Position numbers and translations under genes: made by a program. From NCBI GenBank assembly GCA_002633005.1, contig NMRA01000434.1, positions 27,874 to 89,873 of the forward strand: a stretch of DNA of 62,000 bases, given 5' to 3'. The notes beneath the pieces are model-generated. The model did no database searches. It was not told the origin of the DNA and saw nothing but the letters and a program-made list of their open reading frames with translations. The stretch comes from Phoronis australis (taxonomy: Eukaryota > Phoronida > Phoronidae). Shown here one piece after another: positions 1 to 9,321 of the stretch. Each line of letters begins with the position of its first letter. The first letter of the stretch is position 1.

Positions 1-1631
1 GGGGGGTTATGCGTCGGAATCATGGATGCCCTGGAATATTGGGAACCCCATTTTGGACACCCTATTTTCAAAATCCTGGATAAAGGCCTGTGTGCAGCCT
101 GCATATGTCTGGTACAATGTGTTCCAGGCCACCTGTTATTACTTTTTATTTATTTAGCTCTTCCACAAGTTCATGGTGTCTCAGAGAAACTGTTAAACAT
201 TTTCACAGAACACAGTGTGAGCACGTATCAGTAGGTAGTGTGTTGCTCCCCCCAAAGAACAAGTCAGATGACATCAAGAAGTGCAGGGTGGTATATAAGA
301 TCGAGTCTCTAGAATCTCCAACCTATATCACTGAAAGTTCATTCAGAAAGTCACATGTAAGGAAGCTGCCAAACAGCAACAGCTAATCAAATGGCAATTA
401 TATAAATAATTTGATATAAACACACATCCACAATCATTAGACAAATGACGTTTTTCCATTGTCAGATGGATTTAAAAGTAGTGCGCATCACCTAGTAGCC
501 GTTAGTATTATTTTTAGCCTAACAATTGAAGTATTTATTTTCATTGGATGTTTTTCTCACAATTGCTCAAAATGTTTTTTGATTTTATGTCCATCGCAAA
601 TGGAATTGTCCTGAAGCAAATAGCAAGGCTTAATTGAAAAGTGGGACCCTCGAAGATCCATAAAACTGTTAGTAGAAGTTTCCCATGGAACCCAGGGGTT
701 ACTAATGGCTCACTGATATCAATAAATGTCTGGTCTCTATTTCATCATAGTTTTGACCTTAGTAGAGAGAGAGAGAGAGGGGGAGAGAGAGAACTTTGCG
801 AAACATAGTAATAAGTAAGAGCGTATATATAAACAAAAATACTATGACTGCTATTATATTTTTTTCATTTAAGGGGCATACACTGTACAATCTAATTTAG
901 TTTCTAACCAAGGTATAAACAACTAGTGGCTGGCTACCAGTGATAATTATTACTGACACATAGAAGATGAATTCACAGAAAAAGTGACTGTTTATTAAGA
1001 ATACTGACAAACACAATCCTAAATAAAAAGCATTGGAGATGGCCAATGCTGACACAGAATCACTGACTAATCATTTGAACATATGTAACGATTTATGACA
1101 TGGCAGTGTTCATCATAGTTGCTTATAATATATTTTAAAGTAGAGAGAAAAACCTAAATCTGAATGAGTTATTGCAGTGATTCAGCAATAAACTTTATGT
1201 TACTAAACGTGATGATCTCAGATTGAGGCTGGGTCTGAGCTTCTATAAGAATCTTTACAATAAAAACAAAAGTTTGGGTAGTTCTAAATCTTTTAAATGA
1301 AGGAAAAGTTTCAATAGGACAATATAAAAATTTACTAGGCACTTAACTTGCACGAATTTAATGATTTCAGTTGTCTTTTTGACACAATTTCAGGAGGGGA
1401 TGACTGATATCTGATACTATGTATCATTGTATGCTGATATTTTTGTTAGATTGGCAGAGGAAGCAGGTGGGCTTGGATCCTTCAGTCCCCCTCCACTTTT
1501 TTCAGAACGGACCAACTTACTGACAACTCCATGCGTTTATTGTATGTGGTGTAACAACAGAAAAATTTCTTGTAGTGTGTGCCATTTTAACTGTATCACA
1601 AGAAATCTTTAAAAAGTTATGTTTTGAATAC
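1..1631. other. Non-coding flank left of the solo LTR
   Basis: I see no supported coding exon here. The region is AT-rich. The first 110 bases resemble 50650-50740 and look like a dispersed repeat. A GA-rich microsatellite lies at 764-791. The first coding exon of the UBTD gene was looked for, as a start encoding Met-Gly-x-Cys, which is typical of the family's N terminus, and was not found. That exon is probably left of the window. Confidence 0.5.
764..791. repeat. GA microsatellite
   Basis: A run of GA dinucleotides with a short G interruption, read directly from the sequence. Confidence 0.85.
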
Positions 1632-1636
1632 AATTA

Positions 1637-2365
1637 TGTCACGTTTTTCCCCGTGTGTGGGTGGGCGCAGGTTGTTACAGACCGGTGCTAATAGCTTTCG
1701 GTGTGACTATTGACTGAAGACTGGTTCGAGTTAATCCTTTATTAATCCCTACCGTATGTTCACAAGTCTACTCAAACAAAACGTCCGACGTAATGTCTGT
1801 TTATGCTCCAGCCAGTGCTGCGAAGCCTTGACTTGTGATGAACTTCTGAGACACGTTCAGCAACTGTTACACTCGTCGATTCAATAACCTGCTGTCTCTA
1901 TAGCTGGCTCTCTATTGACTATCGCTGTAACTGCTGATTCTCTTCACTGCAACTCAACTGTAATCTCCTGATTAACTTTCTTGAACTGACTTGATGTGAC
2001 TAACACAAACCCGTGCTTGTGTATTTATAGCCTAATGCATTGTTCTGGAACTTTTCATCAATTCAAGCACGTTCTAGAACTTTCCTGAATCTACTCGACC
2101 ATTCTACAAACGTGTACTAGTCTCTAGAATATTATAGTCTGCATTAATCACTGTCATGCTAGAGTCTTCTAGAAAGTTCCACACTATACTGCAGTAAACA
2201 AATTACATCATCACTGTTCTGACCTCAGTCTTCTAGAAAGTTCCACACTATTTTGTAGTAAACAAATTACATCATCACTGTACTTAACTCAGGGGTCATG
2301 CCAATCAAACAGAATAACAAAACAAAACAATACAACTAAAAATACTGTCAGTCTATATTCTGACA
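1637..2365 (-). mobile_element. Solo LTR of an LTR retrotransposon with 5-bp TSD
   Basis: The 729-bp unit starts, read on the - strand, with TGTCAG and ends with GTGACA, so its ends form a TGTCA/TGACA inverted repeat. It is flanked on both sides by the same 5 bp, AATTA on the + strand (1632-1636 and 2366-2370). Inside, in - orientation, it has LTR organisation: a U3-like part with repeated TTCTAGAA motifs, a TATA box (CTATAAATAC, 2021-2030), and an AATAAA signal (complement of 1738-1743) near the 3' end. No internal gag/pol sequence, primer-binding site or polypurine tract adjoins it, so this is a solo LTR left by LTR-LTR recombination. A 5-bp TSD is common in Ty3/gypsy and BEL elements, but the superfamily cannot be settled from the LTR alone. 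Confidence 0.85.
2021..2260 (-). promoter_or_regulatory. LTR promoter: TATA box with an array of heat-shock-element-like motifs
   Basis: Inverted TTC/GAA pentamers match the nTTCnnGAAnnTTCn heat-shock-factor consensus at 2043-2056 (TTCTGGAACTTTTC), 2072-2089 (extended TTC/GAA alternation), 2167-2180 and 2231-2244 (both TTCTAGAAAGTTCC). A weaker CTAGAA lies near 2124. In the - orientation all lie within about 220 bp upstream of the TATA box at 2021-2030. The last two sit in a 64-bp-period direct repeat (2163-2217 and 2227-2281). Heat inducibility is inferred from the motifs only. Confidence 0.6.
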
Positions 2366-2614
2366 AATTACTGCTTTTTGTTTATTGTCATGATCAAGTT
2401 TGAAGATTTAAAAATCTCAGCCCCCCCCACCACCCACCGCCCTTAGAAAATGGTCTGCCGCCAATGCAAAATTTGAAGAAAGCTTATTTGTTGGTGTACG
2501 TTTATTTACTGATGTTTTGCCCAGATGTGAAGTTGTCATGCAAACAGTAATGTGGTATTGTCTTGAGAAACCTGATTTATGCCACCACTTGTTAATTCTT
2601 AAATGTTGTTTCAG

Positions 2615-2851
2615 TTACTCTCGGTCGCAACCAACCTTTGAAACCCGAGAAGCCTAAATGGAAAAGTGACATCCCACTAACAGATGGCCAACTGCGTAGT
2701 AAGAGAGATGAGTTCTGGGATACTGCACCAGCATTTGAAGGAAGGAAGGAGATCTGGGATGCACTCAAGGCTGCTGCGTATGCTCTGGAGACTCGGGACC
2801 ATGCCCTGGCACAGGCTATATTGGATGGTGCCAGCATATCATTACCACATG
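2615..2851 (+). CDS. UBTD: UBTD1/2-family protein, penultimate coding exon (partial gene)
   Basis: Ubiquitin domain-containing protein of the UBTD1/UBTD2 family, a cytoplasmic protein with an N-terminal UBTD domain and a C-terminal ubiquitin-like fold. From family knowledge, the human members bind UBE2D-type E2 enzymes. This exon encodes the conserved N-terminal domain: [17 protein letters not shown], then [18 protein letters not shown], then [14 protein letters not shown]. It follows a TTTCAG acceptor, starts in phase 1 and ends CAT G|GTGAGC in phase 1, matching the next exon. The first coding exon (Met-Gly-Cys type N terminus) is not in the window. Odd: the last ~45 nt of the exon, with the donor, are copied 68 bp downstream (see findings). 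Confidence 0.95.
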
Positions 2852-3780
2852 GTGAGCAGCTTACCTTGGGGGGTCCGGGAAGTGCTATATTTAGGTGGTG
2901 CCAACATCTCTACCACATGGTAGGCAGGTGTAATGGGGCTAAGGGAAATCTTGTGTTGAAATCTCACGCAGCGCTAATTGGGTCTAGCCCAAACTACAAA
3001 CTTGAAAAGGCATAAATTATGTTTAATAGTGTCGAATCATCCTGCTGAACCAATCAATGAACTTCATTCAGTTCATAGTGATGTTGTGTGTGATCAAGAA
3101 TGCTAACTTGCCAAAGAATCGAAACAAATGATTCCACTCTAAAACATTACCAAACCATGTTTTAAAGATGGTGCTTTACACACGTGCACACTCGACCTTA
3201 TCTCTGTCATCTGATTTCTACCATTCCTTGAATTCACCTGTGATTATCACTGGTCTCCTCTACTATGCATACGCACGCATGCACAAACAGACACACACAC
3301 ACACACACACACACCATTGATTAGTAATACAAAATTGCTTATTTTTACAGAAATCAGAGAGCAGTAGACATAATTATGCTTACTGAAAAACCCAAGTGTA
3401 ACCACAGACAGTCATATTTAAAGACTTTCACTCAGTGTAACTGGCGGACTTAGTACTGTATATGGCCGCCTTTATTTATTTCCTTTCACCTTACCCTTTT
3501 TCCTCTGCGATGGGTTGGACTTGGTCAGTAAAGTAGATTTTTTCCACTTTTCATGGTCACTGATTGTTCGTTTTTGTTGCAAAAATACTTTCGTTTTAAA
3601 TCTACTGGATAGATAAAAAACTTTCAAATAGATTAATGCTCATATTTTATGGTTGGTTGTACTTGTGAAACAAAATGTAATTTCAATTTTGAATTTTGCC
3701 TTGCGTGTACAATCTGCAGGCATTAGTCCTTTAGTTCTGGATACTATTTACTCTGTTAACTGTTGTCCTCTGTTTGCCAG
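2852..3780 (+). other. UBTD intron with a duplicated exon end and a CA repeat
   Basis: The intron runs from GTGAGC to TTTGCCAG. At about 2875-2925 it carries a diverged copy of the upstream exon's 3' end (GGTGGTGCCAACATC...) with its own GTAGGC donor-like site after 2919. A CA dinucleotide microsatellite lies at 3291-3313. Nothing else is recognised. Confidence 0.7.
3291..3313. repeat. CA microsatellite
   Basis: An uninterrupted AC run inside the UBTD intron. Confidence 0.9.
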
Positions 3781-4169
3781 GAACACTGCTAGACACATAT
3801 GATGAGTTGGGCCATCACTACCAGCTGCCAGTGTACGTACTAAGTGCCCCTACCAACCTGATCGAGGAAGGTAGCGAGGTCGAGTCAGACGTAGAGCAAG
3901 AGCTAGCACCACCTGGCTTAGAAACCACGGTTAAGTTCCGCCTGTCCACAGGCAAAGACATTCGAATGGTGGTGCGCACTACGGACACCGTGTCCAAGCT
4001 CAAAAGACAGTTCCACACGACTGAGAATATCGAGCCATCGCGCCAGCGTTGGTTCTTCTCTGGGCGCGTTCTGAGTGACAAGATGACAATTGAAGACATC
4101 AAGATACCCAAGGGATTTGTGGTGCAAGTGATTATATCACCACCAGATGTAACCCCTGTTGAAAGCTAG
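3781..4169 (+). CDS. UBTD: UBTD1/2-family protein, last coding exon with the ubiquitin-like domain
   Basis: Starts after TTTGCCAG in phase 1, so G|GA restores the Gly of LPHG. It encodes TLLDTYDELGHHYQLPVYVL, an acidic linker (about EEGSEVESDVEQEL), and then the ubiquitin-like fold: VKFRLSTGKDIRMVVRTTDT, VSKLKRQFH, RQRWFFSGRVLSDKM and IPKGFVVQVIIS. It ends PVES and TAG. RWFFSGRxLxDKM and the missing terminal Gly-Gly are typical of UBTD1/2, which are not processed ubiquitins. Exons 2 and 3 together give 206 residues, so with the missing first exon the protein should be close to the usual ~230. The gene points towards the 3' end of slit. Confidence 0.96.
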
Positions 4170-4843
4170 ATGAGCTAGATGTTTGACTGTGATTTTTAAG
4201 TCTTACTGCAAGAGGCAGGAAGTTCCTTGTTGTTGCGTTGAATAACTGTTATTGTGTAAACAACTTGTTATAATCAAGACTATGTTTTTAAGATTACTGT
4301 GTTACTGTCAGAAGGCTTTGTACAGATTTGTGTTGGAATAATCCATTTTATTAGTCTAATGGATTATTTCTATTATTCAGCACTTTATACATGTTTACAT
4401 ACTATCTTGTGTGGATAAGATTTCATATATTCTCTTATTCTATTCTTAGATTCAGGCAGCATAGCTAATCTACATGGGATGATAAAAAATTTCTTCAAGT
4501 TTGGAAAAATGATTGCTCAAAATTGTCATTTACAGTGTTAACATTGAGGTGGAACTTCATTCATATTTATTTTTGTGGGTTCATTGGCAAAATGGAATTA
4601 CTTTTACACTGCATTTTTCCCTTAGTTGAAAATTCGTTACTTCAGAAATATTACACGCTTCACTTCCTGAAGTACAATCCTGCTGGATATGGATGGCGGG
4701 TGTCTCAGTGTTTGTGGGCAGTTACATCTGTCGCAAATTGGCACTCGTGAACAAAGTTGTATTATTTTTAACATTACCATTAAGTACAGGTGAATGCTCA
4801 TGGTACTAAAAACACTAAATTGAATTAATATCAAAAGATATTA

Positions 4844-4985
4844 ATGGCCTCTTGGTCAGTTAACATTAAAGCTCACCAATAGCTGCAATTGTTACGGCAT
4901 TTTAAGTCAAGTTCGATTCCAACACCTGTGTCCAGAGGCTCGTATTGGTTGTGTTACAATTAATCTTAATGGTGACAATCTTTCA
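4844..4985 (+). mobile_element. Possible tRNA-derived SINE fragment
   Basis: TGGCCTCTTGGTCAGTTAAC resembles a tRNA 5' part with an A box, and about 50 bp on, AAGTTCGATTCC matches a B box. The part between does not fold convincingly as a tRNA by eye, so a SINE head is more likely than a tRNA gene. Confidence 0.35.
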
Positions 4986-5211
4986 ATTAAGACTTGCTAC
5001 ACACACATCACCACTATCTTTTTTAAAGATATGGGTTGTCTGGTTGCTGTAACATTGTTTTCATTTTGCAAATCAAAGTAAATTGGGTGCTTATTAAAAA
5101 GTGGGTGACTCATCTGCTGTAAGGAGCAGATAGTTATTGGGAATTTTCACCTTAGTGTGATTGTGGTGCCAGTATTTGGGGTGCAATGCAACTGATTGGG
5201 CCAATATCACA

Positions 5212-5453
5212 TGCGGGAAAATCTCGCTAATTTAGGACACAACATGGCTGAAGGGTAAAATTTCTTTCTTTCATTTTTCATAAAAGAGGTAGCACCAAGT
5301 ATTTTAAATGCTTTATCGACTCTAAAGATCTGTATTTTGGCTACCACCAGACGATGATTCTGAGAACTTATGAAGCCTTCAGAAAATGAAAAAGGAACGA
5401 TTTTGCAATTATTTTTTCCAAACTTGGTGAAATTTTACCATAGAATCATATGT
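5212..5453 (+). mobile_element. MITE, GGTAAAATCTCACCA family
   Basis: The left end reads GGGAAAATCTCGCTAATTTA, followed by an AACATGGCTG motif. The right end, GGTGAAATTTTACCAT, is its inverted complement. Related copies are listed separately and share the inner motif ATATGGCNGACAAGT. Confidence 0.6.
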
Positions 5454-8079
5454 GTAATATTGCCCTAATGAATGATGTATTGTGTATGATATATGGCTCA
5501 TATCATTTTGAGATACACGGTATACTGTTATGATATACATGTATGTTATATTGTACTGACATACAGTATATTATGACTGATGATTGTATGTTGCAGCGCA
5601 ATATTGTATGTGTATATACCGTATAGTACGTGATGTTAATAATATATAGTATTTTGTTCTATGAGATTGCATGATGGTGTATGCTATGTTATATCATTTT
5701 CCTTCAAAACAGTTGCATGTTTGCATGGCAAATGCAGAGAACTTACTCAATGTATGCCTAGTCAATGATCGATCATTCCGTAAGCATTCTCTGCAGTCAC
5801 ACAGATCACTTCAAATTGTGACTTATTGTGTTTTCAGCAACCACTGCTCACTTGAACATTGTGAACAAATATAGGGCCAGACAATCTTCTTCCCACATGG
5901 ACATTGTCATTAAGTTTCCTTTTCTTATTAACACAAATCTCTTGTTATGAGCTGCAGTTCTTTCCTCATAAGCCACAACGGATTTTGTTCTTATTAGCTT
6001 TAATGGTTTTTTCAAGAACCTCATTTAGTTTCTTATGGTGTTCTTTTCTCACAGGTTATAACTTAGTGAGACTTCTAGGATTTCAGGTTGTCTTGCTACA
6101 CGGATGTAGGGCACATTATTCAGACTTAGCACTTCTAGGCACTTGGCACTACAAGCATGAAATGAGTTCCGTGTTGGTTATTGAGATTTGAGGTATGATG
6201 AACCACTAACTTTTGTGATTAATCTTAGCCACCAATGGCATGAGTAGGAGGCATCTGATACTTGCATGTGCTCTGTATGGTGTCTTATTTATTTAATCAG
6301 AGAAGAGGCATTTTAACTCTGTGACTGCTGTAGCTGTAGTGCGCGAGATAACAACTGTTGGGGAACACGGCATTGCCTTTACAATCTGTTCAGTGCTGTT
6401 TATGAGAAAAGTGCAGTTCGTAATAACTGAATTCCAGTTCAGGAGAAATGAATTACAGCTCATCAGAAAAAAATTGCAAAATCTTATACCCAACTTGTTT
6501 TTTAAAAACTCCCGTTCTCAGCATGAACAAAAGACACGTGTCTTTTATTTTGTGCTCGAGTACATCAACGCGTGGGCACATAAGTTTCTCATACAAGCTC
6601 ATTGAAGCTATAACATTAAGTTGGAGCTTTAAGTCCATGTTTGAGCTCAAGTCTGTAACTTGTATCTAGAGGTGTTCAAGGGTGCACTTGTATTAAGCAC
6701 TCATCTGTATAAACTTACTGTACTGAAACAGAAAATGAGAGACGCTTCTGTTTGATTAAGATAGATCAGAAAGTATCAACAATAAGTGAAACTGGATTTT
6801 AAAGCGAAAATTCTTCCCGATACTCTCCAACTCATGTAACATGTAGCTGATGTCAGCCTAATTAATTGGTTTGCTGAAGGCAGTCCTACCAATCCTATCC
6901 AGGGCTGAGTTCTGTAGGGACAAAAAACTTGTGAAAACAAAAGATAATTCAAGTTACTCAAGTTATAACCATGTTTCACAAGCAAAGCATGTTATCATAC
7001 CAGCTATTCTTGTGAATGTCTTGCGTGCACAGAACATGCCCCAGATAAAAGGATTAGTGGTCACCAGAGGTTAACTTGCCCTAGTGATGTAGCCTGGTGG
7101 TCAACGTTGCATCATGCCGCCCAGTAGATGTTTATACCTGTCATTAATTACTAATTATTAAATCAAACATGTTCTTGCAGTCGGTGGCTGACAGATGTCT
7201 CTCTGGGGAGTAACTTGGCTGTTTTAGTTTTCAGGGGCTGTTGTTTGGTTAATAGTGAATATCATGACTGTGTGCTTTTTCAATTCGCCTAAGACGTTCC
7301 ATTATTAACATGCCTCAGATGTGGACTCTATCACTAGGTAAAAATTACGACAAATGGTAAAAATTGCTCTTGCCAGTTGTCCGCTCCTAAGACACAAATG
7401 TATCATAAGGAAGTGGCTGGTATAGCAGACCACACATTTAGTTATTTAGTTTCAGTGTTTTTAACCTCTTCTTGTAGAGGCCACCCTTTTATCCCAGTTT
7501 CTATTAAATGTTTTACAATCCTCCAGGGGTTGTACATGATGTCCTGTAAGAGTGAAGTTTTGTTGATGCATAAAAAAATTTTAAGCCTCCAGATCGCTTA
7601 ATAATCGATGAATGACCGCTTTGTCACTCAAATTGACGTTGAGTTGATATGGGCCATCAATGATGAATCCTGATCCCTCAAAGTTCACTCAAATCCACCT
7701 TTACTCAAGGTTATTTTGGTCATGTGCAGCCACTATTTTGGCAAAGTGGCTGCAAGTAACGGTTAACATGTTACAAAATTGGTCCCAACATTTGTCAGTT
7801 TGTAATTGAATGCCATGATACGGTTTGCTCAGATGTTTCATGGTGGATCAGCTGATTCATCACTGTCAACAAGTTATCATTCTTGTTATGTGGTTCATTG
7901 CACCAACAAATTTTACGTCCTTTTAATCACATGCACCTCAGCATGTTCTAGCTTATGTGTGTATCTATGTTAAACAGATATATCACCTACTGTCAGTTTT
8001 CAATAAATTTTACATGTACATAACATGCAGTTTTGTGTTTTGTTGATTTAGAAGTACATTTCAATTACACATAGATATA

Positions 8080-8118
8080 TTTATTTAAACGACTTCATGA
8101 TTGACAACAGACTTTATT
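8080..8118 (-). other. Candidate slit polyadenylation signals
   Basis: On the - strand AATAAA occurs at 8118-8113 and again at 8085-8080, about 0.96-1.0 kb past the slit stop at 9077. These are the first AATAAA hexamers I see downstream of the stop. True 3' ends are unknown. Confidence 0.35.
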
Positions 8119-8382
8119 GACTCAGTGTAAGTGTTTTTTGATGGTGCTGTACTATTTATAGTAAGGAGCATGTCTAGTTAAAAAAGCACTACATATATTT
8201 AACATTACCCTTGCTTTATAAAAACAGCAGGGTTCTTATAATTTAAAGACAACCTTTTTATCAAATACACGTGTCAGAGTTAAAATACAAGCTAAAATAT
8301 TTACATTGTAACTGTTTCAGTATTTAGACACTCAAATACTGAGGTTTCATCAGATATGTATAAAAATATATTAATATTAATA

Positions 8383-9091
8383 TATACAGAATGAGGACAA
8401 CAGACTGAACAATCAAACGACACTGACAATATTGAGACTTAAATACAGAGAAAATGTCACTCAAAGCCTCCATACAAAACATATGATTATCTCGACATAA
8501 AAGAGAAACAAACTCTTGGCAAAAATATCAACGAAATAAACCTTAAGTAAAGGTCTTAAGTACAGATCCTTTCTGAGAGTCACCAAGATGTGATTGTCGC
8601 GTATACCACTACACAAGTCCTGAGACGCGCTGTTCCATTGTAACCAGTTTTGTCCCAATGTGGTGTTGCTCGAACATCCTTTCTGTCAAACAGTATGTTC
8701 TTAATAGAAACGTCATGTAGTTCTAATTGTCAGTCCGNTATACAGAATGAGGACAACAGACTGAACAATCAAACGACACTGACAGTATTGAGACTTAAAT
8801 ACAGAGAAAATGTCACTCAAAGCCTCCATACAAAACATGATTATCTCGACATAAAAGAGAAACAAACTCTTGGCAAAAATATCAACGAAATAAACCTTAA
8901 GTAAAGGTCTTAAGTACAGATCCTTTCTGAGAGTCACCAAGATGTGATTGTCGCGTATACCACTACACAAGTCCTGAGACGCGCTGTTCCATTGTAACCA
9001 GTTTTGTCCCAATGTGGTGTTGCTCGAACATCCTTTCTGTCAAACAGTATGTTCTTAATAGAAACGTCATGTAGTTCTAATTGTCAGTCCG
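8383..9091. repeat. Near-identical direct duplication around a single N (probable assembly artefact)
   Basis: 8383-8737 (355 bp) and 8739-9091 (353 bp) are the same sequence, with one substitution (CAATATTG versus CAGTATTG) and one 2-bp indel (ACATATGATT versus ACATGATT). They are joined by the lone N at 8738. The second copy runs into the coding end of slit, while the first covers only part of the last codons. Two alleles stitched end to end fits this best. Confidence 0.85.
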
Positions 9092-9321
9092 ACAAGACAT
9101 GCACTTACATCTCCGCACAACTTTAATGTCCGTTACGTAACTTGTATTGTCATGGTCACAGAAGACTTTTATCTTCCGTTCCTTAAATCTGTGTGGTCGG
9201 CAGCATGTGCCCCCACCGCAAGAGCCTTGACAAAGACGATGGCGAACTTTTGACTTGGATTTACAACCAGTCTTAGGGTCTGTGTAAACGTCCCTGTGAA
9301 CCACTCCATTACATGTGGGCT
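9077..9321 (-). CDS. slit: slit last coding exon: C-terminal cystine knot (CTCK)
   Basis: Acceptor TTCCAG, start in phase 1 (G|AG = Glu), then [43 protein letters not shown] and [10 protein letters not shown] before TAG at 9079-9077. The CxGxC..CC..CxC cysteine pattern is that of CTCK growth-factor-like knots. Its 3' UTR carries the duplication around N8738. Confidence 0.96.

Larger units (their letters stand above)
4170..8079. other. UBTD 3' UTR and intergenic region between UBTD and slit
   Basis: No coding exon is supported. It starts with the UBTD 3' UTR; no clean AATAAA was found soon after the stop, so its end is undefined. A SINE-like tRNA-derived stretch (about 4844-4985) and a MITE (5212-5453) lie inside. 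The ORFs in 5.6-7.6 kb are short, lack homology I can recognise and have no splice context. Confidence 0.5.

Noticed and set aside
4844-4925. A functional tRNA gene near 4.9 kb
   Set aside because: Only box-like motifs are present. The stems do not pair.
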